A stretch of DNA of 64,000 nt. Source: Pirellula sp. SH-Sr6A. Its GTDB lineage: Bacteria; Planctomycetota; Planctomycetia; Pirellulales; Pirellulaceae. Shown here in pieces: positions 34,251-43,303 of this stretch (positions within the stretch are counted from its first letter, which is position 1; every line of letters starts with the position of its first letter). Made by a program: the position numbers and the translations under genes. The notes beneath the pieces were generated by a model. The model ran no database searches, was not told where the DNA came from, and saw only the letters and a program-made list of their open reading frames with translations. The stretch spans positions 4,941,988 to 5,005,987 of the forward strand of contig NZ_CP011272.1 of NCBI RefSeq assembly GCF_001610875.1, in the 5' to 3' direction.

Positions 34251-36464
34251 TTATCCGTAGCGAGAGTCGCTTTCGGGCTTGATGGTTCTCACGATTTCTT
34301 CTTTGAGAACGTCATCCAATTCATGTGCGACCAAGTACCCCTGTAACGCGGTTTTCAGTCGATTCGACTGGCTGCGAATCGCTTCGCTTCTTCGATCGCG
34401 AGAACGTAGTGACGAAATCTCCACGTCCAGAAGAGTGCAGACCTTCACGTTCCCACTCTTGCCAGCCACCTTCATCTCAATGTCCGCAACCTCGATCGAC
34501 ATCCGGAATTTACCCAACCGCTCGTCGGACCGTTTCGGAATCGGGGTTTGTTTGCAGTCCAAGTCCAGGATCACATGGTTGCTATCGACGTGTTGAACCA
34601 CTGCATGGAATTCCCGGACAAATCCTTTGAGCTTTTCAAGCGTGACAGCCCGCGGAACATTGGTGAAGAGCTCGGTTCGGATCGATTTTTCATTCGAGGA
34701 ACAGAGCCAGCCCCACCAAGATCGTTTGGAACTCAATCGGATCTTCTGAGAAGACGGTTCAGCATCTCCTAGCGCAACAACTTGGTCGCGGCCACTTTCC
34801 TTTGCAATCAGCAGGCCACGGTCTGCTCGCCCCAAGACGGTTTCGGTAGAGTCCTCGGGCTGCACGATCGCTACGCCGAAACTCGCGGTGAGGCACTGGT
34901 TGCGCAGAGAAGGAATAGGAGTGCGCTGAAGCTTTTTGCGGATGGTTTCGGCCAACTCCTTTGCTTCTTGAAGGTCGCATTGCCCGCAGAGCATGACGAA
35001 TTCTTCGCCACCGTAGCGCGCGACGAAGTCGGATTCGCGGCAAGATTCCTTGAGCAAATTCGCAAACGCAATCAACGCATCGTCCCCCGCTTGGTGGGAG
35101 TACGTATCGTTGATTTTCTTAAAGAAATCAATGTCGCAGATAATGACGCTCGCCGGCTCTCCCGTGCGCTGATGGTATTCCACGAACTCGGGAAGCTGAC
35201 GGTTCAGTTCGCCTCGGTTTGCCAGCTTGGTCAGCTGATCCTGGCAAGCCCGCTCGCTTAGGTGAAGGATCTTTCGTTCGAGTTCCGCTGTTTCGCTCAC
35301 GTCTTCGATGATCATGGCTCCGCCGCATAGATGACCTCGATCGCTGATCACCGGCACCACATCGACTTGGACCTGAAACATCTTGCTCCCCTGCGTCCGG
35401 ATCGCAAGCCTCTGCTTTTTGGTCTCACCGGTAGTCATCAATGCGCGAAAGGGGCAATCCACTTCTTGCAATTGAAAGCCTTCCGTATCGCAGAGACCGG
35501 CGATTTGAGGTGTCCAATACTGGTGAAGCACGGACGTTACCGATCGTCCCGTAAAACGTTCGGCGGCCGAATTCCAATCGAGAATACGGTATTCGGAATC
35601 GATGAAGACAACGCCGTTTTGAACATGGTCCATCATATGGCGATAGAAGGTCTCATTCAGCGAATGGACCAGAGTGCTCCCCATACGATCGTTCCCTGGC
35701 TGGCGATCCATCTCAAACAGTCGTGAAAAATCGTGCTGTTCGATGCGATTGATCCAACGTTCCGCCACGCGGGCTTGTAGCTGCCTGTCATTGCTCAATA
35801 CAAGCTCGGCGAACGACTTCGCCAATTTGGGATCAAATTGGGTGCCACCCAACCGAATGATTTCCGCGAGAGCCATCTCACGTGTCATCGCATCGCGATA
35901 GACTTGCTTCGCGGTCATCGAGTCGTATGCATCGATGACATTGACCAGTCGGCTGGCGAGCGGCGCGATATCGGGCGAAAGCAGATTGCTGGACGATTCA
36001 TAGCTGGTCCCTAGACCCGCGATCGCGAGCAATAGCTCTTTGCTTGCTCCCGCCGCTCGAAGAATCTCTAAACCGACTTGGCTATGCATATCCATCATCG
36101 ACTGCTCGTGTTCCAACAACCTCTCGGGCTTTTGCAGGACACGATCAGGAATGCCAATCTTTCCTATTTCATGCAGCAGGGCGAGCGTTTCGAAAAGCTG
36201 TTGCTGATCTTCCTTCAGCTCGTGCTTCGTCGCCCAAGCCGAAGTCCAGAACGCAACGCGGAGCGAATGCGCAGCCGCAGGCGGATGCTTGGCTCGGAGG
36301 GAAACGTAGAGACTCGAAACGGTCCCAAAACGAGCATGCACCATCGACTGCCATGCGCCGGCATTTTCCGTGTTGATCTGAGTTGGACAGATTGGTAGCG
36401 GGATCGATGCACCGGGGAAGGGGCCGCCCACCGTTTGGCTTAATACGTCGCTAAAATCTGACAT
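34251..36464 (-). CDS. Degenerate HD-GYP / PAS / GGDEF signalling protein
   Basis: 737 aa. Residues about 60-225 form an HD-GYP-like domain: HSLRV (His66), HEIGKIGIPD at 98-107 with Glu in place of the HD aspartate, and DAYDSMT, but the HHE...GYP segment is missing, so phosphodiesterase activity is doubtful. A PAS domain spans roughly 274-390. A GGDEF domain follows, with GGEEF at 485-489 (active-type A-site) and RESD at 476-479, five residues upstream, matching the c-di-GMP inhibitory I-site. About 140 further residues at the C-terminus have no assignment. The protein is soluble. Most likely function: a feedback-inhibited diguanylate cyclase with a sensory HD-related module. Confidence 0.85.
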   Translation of the reverse strand: MSDFSDVLSQTVGGPFPGASIPLPICPTQINTENAGAWQSMVHARFGTVSSLYVSLRAKHPPAAAHSLRVAFWTSAWATKHELKEDQQQLFETLALLHEIGKIGIPDRVLQKPERLLEHEQSMMDMHSQVGLEILRAAGASKELLLAIAGLGTSYESSSNLLSPDIAPLASRLVNVIDAYDSMTAKQVYRDAMTREMALAEIIRLGGTQFDPKLAKSFAELVLSNDRQLQARVAERWINRIEQHDFSRLFEMDRQPGNDRMGSTLVHSLNETFYRHMMDHVQNGVVFIDSEYRILDWNSAAERFTGRSVTSVLHQYWTPQIAGLCDTEGFQLQEVDCPFRALMTTGETKKQRLAIRTQGSKMFQVQVDVVPVISDRGHLCGGAMIIEDVSETAELERKILHLSERACQDQLTKLANRGELNRQLPEFVEYHQRTGEPASVIICDIDFFKKINDTYSHQAGDDALIAFANLLKESCRESDFVARYGGEEFVMLCGQCDLQEAKELAETIRKKLQRTPIPSLRNQCLTASFGVAIVQPEDSTETVLGRADRGLLIAKESGRDQVVALGDAEPSSQKIRLSSKRSWWGWLCSSNEKSIRTELFTNVPRAVTLEKLKGFVREFHAVVQHVDSNHVILDLDCKQTPIPKRSDERLGKFRMSIEVADIEMKVAGKSGNVKVCTLLDVEISSLRSRDRRSEAIRSQSNRLKTALQGYLVAHELDDVLKEEIVRTIKPESDSRYG

Positions 36465-36706
36465 GGTTCCAACGTCGAAAAGTGTGGTTTCTCGCAGTGA
36501 AAAACTGTACGATGCGTTCGCGACGGAGAATTCCTTAGCCCAACGTTCGTATTCAAATTCGCGTTAGCCGAATGAGAAAAGGTGCGGGTTGAAACGATTT
36601 TTCGGATCAAGCAGTTCGTATGGTCCGCACGTTCCTCTGCGTTCTTGGAATACTTCCGTCGCTAACTCATGCCTCCTTCCTTTCCACCGACTCTTTGCCC
36701 CAAGCC

Positions 36707-37825
36707 ATGTTTATGAGCCCTTCACTACCAAAGCTTCCTTCCCTCGTCCGAATTCGGGCGTTGTCTTTGCCTCTCCGGACCGCCATGCTCCTTGCCATGG
36801 CATCCGTCTCCACGCCGTTGTTCGGTCAGCTCCCCACGGGATGGAAACAACACGACTGGGACCGAGAGCGCCCTGCGATCGTCACGCCAGGTGAACTCGC
36901 CGGCCCGGTGGCTCCCCCGTCGGATGCGATCGTCCTCTTCGACGGAATGAGCCTCGACAAATGGCGGTCCGCCGACGGGGGGCCAGCAAAATGGGTGATC
37001 AAGGAGGGCGTCATGGAGTCGGTTCCTGGCAGCGGTTACGTCTACACGGCAGATTCCTTTGGCGATGTCCAACTGCATGTCGAATGGGCAGCCCCGATGA
37101 AGGTGGTCGGAAAAAGCCAGGGCCGAGGAAATAGCGGAGTATTCCTGCAGGGACTTTTTGAAGTGCAGGTCCTCGATTCGTTCGACAACATCACGTATGC
37201 GGACGGGCAGGCAGGGGCTATCTACGGCCAGTATCCACCCCTCGTGAACGCCAGTCGCAAACCGGGCGAATGGCAAACGTATGACATTGTCTTCCGGCGT
37301 CCCCACTACGAAGAGAACGGAACGCTCCAACAACCCGCTCGCATGACGGTTTTCCATAACGGTGTCCTCGTTCAAGACAACGTGCGCCCCCTCGGCCCAA
37401 CCTCGTGGCTTCAGCACCATCGCTACTCGAAAAGCGAAGAGAAACGCCCCCTGTCGTTTCAAGACCACGGAAACCCTGTCCGCTACCGAAACGTTTGGCT
37501 CCGAGAACTCCCACCCGAATCCATTCCGCAACCCAAATCTCCTTACGACCCTGTCATCGTGGACCTTACCGAGGAGCAAAAGAAAAAGCTGGTCGGCAGC
37601 TACCAACGCTCCGGAGGAGGGACTTGGGAAATCACCTCGAAAAACGGAAAGCTCTATCTCAACATCATTGTGAATCCTTTGGAACTGATTCCGCACAGCG
37701 CCTCGGAATTTGGCCTAAAGTACACAGCAGGTTTGGTCACGATTCAGTATGATGATGCGGGAAACCCCAAGGAACTGGAGTTTCAAATGGGTGGAGACAC
37801 CAGCCGCGCGGTGCGGGCTCCATAA
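36707..37825 (+). CDS. DUF1080 (3-keto-disaccharide hydrolase-type) secreted protein
   Basis: 372 aa from the ATG at 36707; the frame also contains an ATG at 36620, which would add a second hydrophobic segment. A hydrophobic stretch ending STPLFGQ looks like the signal peptide. The DUF1080 jelly-roll follows: IVLFDGMSLDKWRSADGGPAKWVIKEGVMESVPG, then GNSGVFLQGLFEVQVLDSF and PLSFQDHGNPVRYRNVWLREL, typical of the concanavalin-like family to which 3-keto-glucoside hydrolases belong. A C-terminal stretch (about 285-372) with GTWEITSKNGKLYLN lies beyond the domain. It is likely to act on glycans outside the cytoplasm. Confidence 0.85.
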   Translation: MFMSPSLPKLPSLVRIRALSLPLRTAMLLAMASVSTPLFGQLPTGWKQHDWDRERPAIVTPGELAGPVAPPSDAIVLFDGMSLDKWRSADGGPAKWVIKEGVMESVPGSGYVYTADSFGDVQLHVEWAAPMKVVGKSQGRGNSGVFLQGLFEVQVLDSFDNITYADGQAGAIYGQYPPLVNASRKPGEWQTYDIVFRRPHYEENGTLQQPARMTVFHNGVLVQDNVRPLGPTSWLQHHRYSKSEEKRPLSFQDHGNPVRYRNVWLRELPPESIPQPKSPYDPVIVDLTEEQKKKLVGSYQRSGGGTWEITSKNGKLYLNIIVNPLELIPHSASEFGLKYTAGLVTIQYDDAGNPKELEFQMGGDTSRAVRAP

Positions 37826-37929
37826 CGCCTCGACTCCCGGTACATCCCCGATAATCGTGGCATTCCTCGCGATCCTCGCGTTTGCTTCGTTCACTCTCAT
37901 CTCTTGCCAACTCGAATCGGACTGACTTT

Positions 37930-38976
37930 ATGAACCCGGCTTTGTTCGCCATCCTTTTGGTCCTCGGACTGCTTGCGTTCATCATCGCCGCCATCATTCT
38001 CGCGATCTTCTCACGCTATTTTTGGCTGTGGGTTCAATCGGTGATGACCGGTGCCAAAGTATCCGTATTGGATTTAATCGGAATGCTCTTTCGACGTGTC
38101 GATGCGCGAACGATTGTCCGCGGGAAGATCATGTCGACCCAAGCCGGAATCGACGACCCGGATTTGACCACCCGGTCCCTGGAAGCCCATTACCTGGCCC
38201 GCGGCAATGTCCCGCAAGTCATCCGCGCCTTGGTCGCCGCGCATAAGAGCCGCCAAATCACCCTGACCTTCCGGGGTGCAGCCGCCATCGATTTAGCAGG
38301 CCGGGATGTGCTCGATGCCGTTCAAACGAGCGTCTATCCCAAAGTCATCGACTGCCCACCCAAAGGCAGTGCGGTTCCTTTCCTCGACGCGATTGCGAAG
38401 GACGGGATTCAGCTCAAGGTCAAGGCACGCGTTACCGTCCGAGCGAACTTGCAACGCTTGATCGGAGGAGCGACCGAAGAAACCATCATCGCTCGAGTTG
38501 GACAAGGCATTGTGAGCGCGATCGGTTCGGCCGATAGCCATAAGGTCGTTCTCGAAAACCCGGATATGATTTCCAAGGCCGTGCTCGCCAGCAGACTCGA
38601 TGACCAAACCGCGTTCGAAATCGTTTCCATCGACATCGCAGATATCGACGTCGGTGAAAACATCGGCGCCCGATTGCAAGCGGATAAAGCGGAGGCAGAC
38701 ACTCGTGTAGCCCGCGCCAAAGCAGAAAGTCGTCGCGCCGAGGCGGTTGCAACCGAACAAGAGATGATCGCCAAGATCGAGGAAAGTCGCGCTGCGGTCG
38801 TCGCCGCAGAAGCCGACGTCCCCCGAGCCGTCGCGGAGGCCCTCTCGACCGGTCGTCTCAATGTGATGGATTACTACAAACTCAGGAACATCACTGCCGA
38901 CACCGAAATGCGTCAAAGCATCGCCGGCACCAGCACCACTGGCCCAACCAATCCGACGCGCACCCCTGCGTCGTAA
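37930..38976 (+). CDS. floA: Flotillin-like protein FloA
   Basis: 348 aa. A single N-terminal hairpin or membrane segment (residues about 4-30) is followed by the FloA/YqfA body: [80 protein letters not shown] and a charged [26 protein letters not shown] coiled coil. FloA scaffolds functional membrane microdomains. The start at 37930 is chosen as the ATG just before the membrane segment. Two further genes follow on the same strand with short gaps, an unknown Pro-rich protein and hisI. Confidence 0.93.
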   Translation: MNPALFAILLVLGLLAFIIAAIILAIFSRYFWLWVQSVMTGAKVSVLDLIGMLFRRVDARTIVRGKIMSTQAGIDDPDLTTRSLEAHYLARGNVPQVIRALVAAHKSRQITLTFRGAAAIDLAGRDVLDAVQTSVYPKVIDCPPKGSAVPFLDAIAKDGIQLKVKARVTVRANLQRLIGGATEETIIARVGQGIVSAIGSADSHKVVLENPDMISKAVLASRLDDQTAFEIVSIDIADIDVGENIGARLQADKAEADTRVARAKAESRRAEAVATEQEMIAKIEESRAAVVAAEADVPRAVAEALSTGRLNVMDYYKLRNITADTEMRQSIAGTSTTGPTNPTRTPAS

Positions 38977-39004
38977 GCCCCCACCTCCAGCAGGATAACG
39001 GAAC

Positions 39005-39517
39005 ATGGCAGATGACTTGGACGAGTTCCTACGGCAGGCAGCGGAGCGCCGTAAAAACCGGCAGCAGCAAAAAAACGCGCGCCCTCCCATCGCCCCACCT
39101 CCCCCCGTCGTCGGGCAGCCTGTTCGGGATCCGATCCCGACCCTGAGGCCTCTTTCGGAGCGAGATGCCTATAGCAATACCCCAGCAACTCGCAGCGACA
39201 CGCCTGCCCCCAAGGCATCGGCCCAAATGGCCCCCGCCCGCGAAGAGGTTTCACGGTTTCCATCGCAATTCGATCGGCCTCCAGCTCCACCGACGCCTTC
39301 GAAACCCAAAAAGAACAAATCAAGGAACGCGCCAAGCTCAGCCCCCGAACCTGCGCTCCCGCCCGTGATTCCTTCATTGGTTCCTTCCGCCGAACTCATG
39401 GCTGCACCGTCGGCCCCCCTTCTCAACAATCTCAACATCCGCGAGCAAATTCGAAACCCACAATCGCTCAAAGCAGCGATCATCTTCAACGAAATCTTGA
39501 AAAGACCATGGCAGTAG
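39005..39517 (+). CDS. Proline-rich protein of unknown function next to floA
   Basis: 170 aa. The N-terminus ([21 protein letters not shown]) is a charged helix, the middle (about 25-125) is low-complexity and rich in Pro, Ala and Ser, and the C-terminal 30 residues ([27 protein letters not shown]) are compact and look conserved. No enzymatic motif. The gene starts 28 bp behind floA and overlaps hisI by 10 bp, so cotranscription and perhaps translational coupling are likely. The terminal segment might be a docking peptide to a partner such as FloA; this is a guess. Confidence 0.7.
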   Translation: MADDLDEFLRQAAERRKNRQQQKNARPPIAPPPPVVGQPVRDPIPTLRPLSERDAYSNTPATRSDTPAPKASAQMAPAREEVSRFPSQFDRPPAPPTPSKPKKNKSRNAPSSAPEPALPPVIPSLVPSAELMAAPSAPLLNNLNIREQIRNPQSLKAAIIFNEILKRPWQ

Positions 39518-39909
39518 CGACCTCCACGACCTCCCCCGATTTCTCGAGGTCTGTCCAAGGTCTCTTGCCTGCAATCGCACAAGATGCGCAGACGCGCGAA
39601 GTTCTCATGTTCGCGTGGATGAACGAAGAGGCTTATCGCGAAACCTTGGCTACCGGATTCGCAACCTACTTCAGCCGCTCCCGAAACAAACTTTGGAGAA
39701 AAGGAGAGGAAAGCGGCCACCGTCAGAAGGTCGTCGAACTGCGAATCGACTGCGATGCCGATTGCATCCTCATGCTGGTTGAACAGACCGGCGCCGCATG
39801 CCACGAAGGATACGCGAGCTGCTTCTTTCGAAAATGGGACACACAGCAATTCTCGATTGATCGATCGCGATTGGTGGACCCCTCCACGGTTTATCGCCCA
39901 GCCGAGTAA
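39508..39909 (+). CDS. hisI: Phosphoribosyl-AMP cyclohydrolase
   Basis: 133 aa. Recognised from [53 protein letters not shown] and the metal-binding [25 protein letters not shown] segment with its conserved cysteines. The enzyme opens the purine ring of phosphoribosyl-AMP in histidine synthesis. It lacks a HisE domain, so the protein is the single-domain HisI form. The ATG lies within the preceding gene. No other his gene is nearby. Confidence 0.95.
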   Translation: MAVATSTTSPDFSRSVQGLLPAIAQDAQTREVLMFAWMNEEAYRETLATGFATYFSRSRNKLWRKGEESGHRQKVVELRIDCDADCILMLVEQTGAACHEGYASCFFRKWDTQQFSIDRSRLVDPSTVYRPAE

Positions 39910-40006
39910 ATCGCGCGGAGTAAGAGACGCGATCTGCCAGGGGCCCCTCGCCCTGCATGAAAGAAGACTGGCCCACTGCGTTTGCGCCCCAACACACATC
40001 AAGATC

Positions 40007-41476
40007 TCACGGACTGGCGGCTTCTCGCAATCGTTCCAAGTCCGTTTTTTGATCCCGCATATGCTCCCGAAGCTCGCGTTCGAGCGACGCCATATCACCG
40101 AATACATCCGAAAAGAGCTCGATCAGCTTGGCCCTCGGGATCCCCGCCTCCGCCTCGACAGTTAGCTCGGCGCACCGACGATAATACTCGGTCAGCTTTG
40201 GGGCATCGGTCTCCATCAGGAAATGGGTTAGCGCCCAAGCCCCTCCATACGCATCCACGACCGACGACGAAGGCATTTTGGGATCGAACAAATAGTCGGA
40301 AACGAGAAACTCCATGCGGCTCCGCGATGGATCGCCGCTGAGCCTACGATACCCCTGCAAACGTCGTGGGTTCAGCGCACCCACGCCCCCCGAGGACACA
40401 CCAGAGGGTGTCTCGAAATAACAAGCTAGCCCCTCATGGGCCCAGGAGAGCCCAAGCTTTCCACGAGGCATCAGTCCGGTGTTTCCGGCCAACTGATGGG
40501 TGGCTTCGTGAGAAACCACTTCTGCGTCGAGCTCGTCCTTCAAGATCTTCACCATGAGTTCCAGCGAGTTGGTTTGCTGCGCGACTTCTCGGGATAGCGT
40601 TGTCCCTCTCGCTTGCAATTTAGCTCGTTTCATCTCCTCGACCAACGCGGTCAGCAAACGCATTTCGTCGGTGGAACTGCGATCGTAAAAGACGCTCACA
40701 TTATCCTTGGGAGACCAAAAACCAGCCGCCGACTGAAGCTGCGGATCTAGCTGCGTCGCATAGCGCAGATAGTCTTTCTCCTCCGAGAAAAGGAGCACCA
40801 TTAACGGCTCCGACGGGGCCTCCAAAACGATTCCGTTCAACGCGAACTTGAGAAAAAAGGATTCGTATACCGTTTCCAATCTTTCCAATCGCTTGGACAC
40901 ACGCGATGCCCGACTAGCGGATGACTCTCCATCGATGTCGTGCAGCAGCAAGTAATGCTCGCTCTTGGCCACCTTCATCGATGCGAGCTTCGTGATGCTG
41001 CGCAACTTCGTTTCAGTCTCTGCAAAACCTTGAACGGGTGTTTTGATCTTCGCGCGGGCTTCAACCAATCGCACGACGGTGGGATGATTCGGCTCCCGCT
41101 TATACGCCGCGCTGCAGCACTCGTAAAACTCCTTCAACTTGCCATGCCGAAGGGCGACGTGGGCCGCCTTGAGATAGTCGTCTACCGAGTTGGACTTGGT
41201 CGCGTCAAACCAAAGCTTTCGGTACTCTTCCAGTCGGGTTGGAGCCTTCACCACCACCGCTTGATCGCGATCCATGGCGACCGAGGGGTAACCCGGATAG
41301 GTGAACTCCAAGAGGTTCCCTGAATGAAGCTTGGTCTTCCCCTCCAAAACAATCGCGGCCTTCGCGCCCGGTGGTGTGTAAACCAGGAAGTCCCCTAAGC
41401 AATCGGAGGAGAACAAACAACTCATGCCCATCCACCATGCGATTCCGTTTCTGATCGATCGGATGGCAAAGCGCAT
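40007..41476 (-). CDS. DUF1570 protein, putative zincin-type metallopeptidase
   Basis: 489 aa with a signal-like N-terminus (about 10-28). The diagnostic part is the HExxH motif in VVSHEATHQLAGNTGL, followed 20 residues later by a Glu in WAHEGLACYFETP; the same spacing occurs in the second DUF1570 protein of this window (48848-50164). HExxH plus a downstream Glu is the zinc-site pattern of gluzincins. The region before it (about 170-280) with a FLKFA/LMVLLFSEEKDYLRYA segment is shared between both. DUF1570 is a planctomycete-enriched family with no proven activity. Confidence 0.8.
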   Translation of the reverse strand: MRFAIRSIRNGIAWWMGMSCLFSSDCLGDFLVYTPPGAKAAIVLEGKTKLHSGNLLEFTYPGYPSVAMDRDQAVVVKAPTRLEEYRKLWFDATKSNSVDDYLKAAHVALRHGKLKEFYECCSAAYKREPNHPTVVRLVEARAKIKTPVQGFAETETKLRSITKLASMKVAKSEHYLLLHDIDGESSASRASRVSKRLERLETVYESFFLKFALNGIVLEAPSEPLMVLLFSEEKDYLRYATQLDPQLQSAAGFWSPKDNVSVFYDRSSTDEMRLLTALVEEMKRAKLQARGTTLSREVAQQTNSLELMVKILKDELDAEVVSHEATHQLAGNTGLMPRGKLGLSWAHEGLACYFETPSGVSSGGVGALNPRRLQGYRRLSGDPSRSRMEFLVSDYLFDPKMPSSSVVDAYGGAWALTHFLMETDAPKLTEYYRRCAELTVEAEAGIPRAKLIELFSDVFGDMASLERELREHMRDQKTDLERLREAASP

Positions 41477-41616
41477 GGCGTCGAACGTAGGTTGGATGGG
41501 GATGCGAGCAAAGAACCGTTCAACGGCTAACTACTCCAGTATAGTCCGGACCGATCCCTCGAGAAAACGGTCCTTACGCTATTGGCATTCCGTCTCGCAT
41601 CCTACAAGGAGTTGGA

Positions 41617-43269
41617 TTACTTCGATGGTTTCGACGTAGACAGGAAAATCGACGTATCAACCACCTCTCCACCCCCTCGAGTAACCAAAGCTCGCAACTG
41701 ATCGGATGTAACGTTCGGATCCAGGAAGCGAACCGAACCGTCCAGAAGCGCCACAAGATTGTCCCTCGCCATCGCAGGAAGTCGCGTCGGGCTAAATTCC
41801 TCGTCCTGGGGGTTGGTCCAGACGACCGGATCGCTCGACTTCACAACGGCGATGGTATTGGCGGTACCATCGGTGATACGTTCCATCCCTCCTTGAGATC
41901 CGTCCCCCGAGTCGATCGCCCCAGGCCCTACGACCATTTTGAACGAAGTCATTCCCGATTTCGATGCATCGGTCTTGAATACGCTAGGCATGCGGTCGAC
42001 GAGTGTTTGATTGTGTGGACTATCCCATGGCTCGTCGAAACGATACTGACGGTAGAGATCCGCGTGCCCCAACACAGGCAAGATGGCGACCCGCCAACTG
42101 TGTGGAGGGTTTTGTTCGCTCCGCCTCATTTGAGAACTCGGGAGATGTCGAAATTGGGATTCGAACATATGGAATGCCAGCAGAATCTTTTTTAGTTTTT
42201 CGTCGTCCCCCTTCAACGCTTGTTCTTCGGCTACCACGTCCTCGGAGGAGGGAGTTTCGATATAACTCTTGAGCGGGTCGTTATTCTGGAGATCCGCTTT
42301 CGAGCCTCGCGGCAGAATGCGAGTGATCTCGAATCGAAAATCGTAGCCCATATTTCTGGGAGTCTCCGATCGGTAACTGCTAGGAGCACCTTCCATCCGC
42401 GAACCATCGAAACCGTCAGCTCCCGCCCCACCAATACCAGGCCCTCCAGGACCAGGCCCACCGTAGGCCATGCCGGGGCCACCATAACCGCTTAAGCTCA
42501 TTCCATAGCCACCCCCACCAACGCCATCATTGAGTGGACTGCTGCCATAGCTACTGCTGCCATAGCTACTGCTTCCGTGGCCGGATGAATCCGCCTCCAT
42601 GCCGGGAACCGTCACGTTGATTCCGTTGGCTTGGAACAAGATCTGTTTCAATTGCAGGTCGATCCAATCCGATTGCAATGACAATCGCTTTTGAAGTGCT
42701 GCCTCCATCTTCGAAACGCGTGCCTGCAGCTTGTCCAACTCCCGGACCCGTCGTTCCAGATCCATCGTGAAATAGCCGTCGAGGGCCACCCGCAACTCCT
42801 TCTCAATCGCGGACCGATCCTCGGGCGTGGCTGCCGCACGCAGCGCCTGTCGAAGCTTCCATATCAACTGAGCCACTTGTTGCATCTCTGCCGGAAGGAG
42901 CGGTTCTCCGGACATCCCTGCGCCACCATACCCTCCCATCCCCATGCCGCTAGGACTACCAGAGCCTTCACCGCCGTAGCCACCACCTTCGCTGCCGTAG
43001 CTACTACTTCCACCGGGGTAACCACCACTTTCGCTGCCGTAACCTCCATAGCCGCCCGAGCTCTCGGCCGCAGGAGGAGCGGGTCTCTCTCGAAGCGATT
43101 TGCGAATATCATCCAACGTCTTCGGCTTCACTCCTTTCGAATCGTCATTCGGTGCACCAGATTGTTTCGCATCTCCCCGCACAGAGGTCTGAGACATAAC
43201 CGGGTAAGGTGAAATCCATCCGAACAAGACAGCGATGGCTGCCCATCGGCAAGCGTGCAAACATCTCAT
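41617..43269 (-). CDS. Gly/Ser/Tyr-rich protein with a DUF1559-like C-terminal domain
   Basis: 550 aa from the ATG at 43269, which has AAGGAG eight bases upstream. A signal-like segment (8-26) leads to two low-complexity stretches of GGYGGYGS/GSSSYGSE-type repeats (about 70-120 and 225-300), separated by a helical, charged part with ELDKLQARVSKMEAALQK. The last 170 residues resemble the mature part of DUF1559 proteins (HSWRVAILPVLGHADLYRQYRFDEPWDSPHN, then a LDGSVRFLD near the end) without the prepilin leader. It is the third gene of an operon behind an ECF sigma factor and a Ser/Thr kinase, 34 bp after the kinase stop. Function unknown; probably exported. Confidence 0.75.
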   Translation of the reverse strand: MRCLHACRWAAIAVLFGWISPYPVMSQTSVRGDAKQSGAPNDDSKGVKPKTLDDIRKSLRERPAPPAAESSGGYGGYGSESGGYPGGSSSYGSEGGGYGGEGSGSPSGMGMGGYGGAGMSGEPLLPAEMQQVAQLIWKLRQALRAAATPEDRSAIEKELRVALDGYFTMDLERRVRELDKLQARVSKMEAALQKRLSLQSDWIDLQLKQILFQANGINVTVPGMEADSSGHGSSSYGSSSYGSSPLNDGVGGGGYGMSLSGYGGPGMAYGGPGPGGPGIGGAGADGFDGSRMEGAPSSYRSETPRNMGYDFRFEITRILPRGSKADLQNNDPLKSYIETPSSEDVVAEEQALKGDDEKLKKILLAFHMFESQFRHLPSSQMRRSEQNPPHSWRVAILPVLGHADLYRQYRFDEPWDSPHNQTLVDRMPSVFKTDASKSGMTSFKMVVGPGAIDSGDGSQGGMERITDGTANTIAVVKSSDPVVWTNPQDEEFSPTRLPAMARDNLVALLDGSVRFLDPNVTSDQLRALVTRGGGEVVDTSIFLSTSKPSK

Positions 43270-43303
43270 CACATCATCTCCTTAGTGGGAAACTTGGTTC
43301 GTT

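Noticed and set aside
42541-43060. Possible CRISPR-like direct repeats in the coding region
   Set aside because: The short repeated units (such as GCTGCCATAGCTACT) are codons of the Gly/Ser/Tyr-rich protein and lack unique spacers of constant length.
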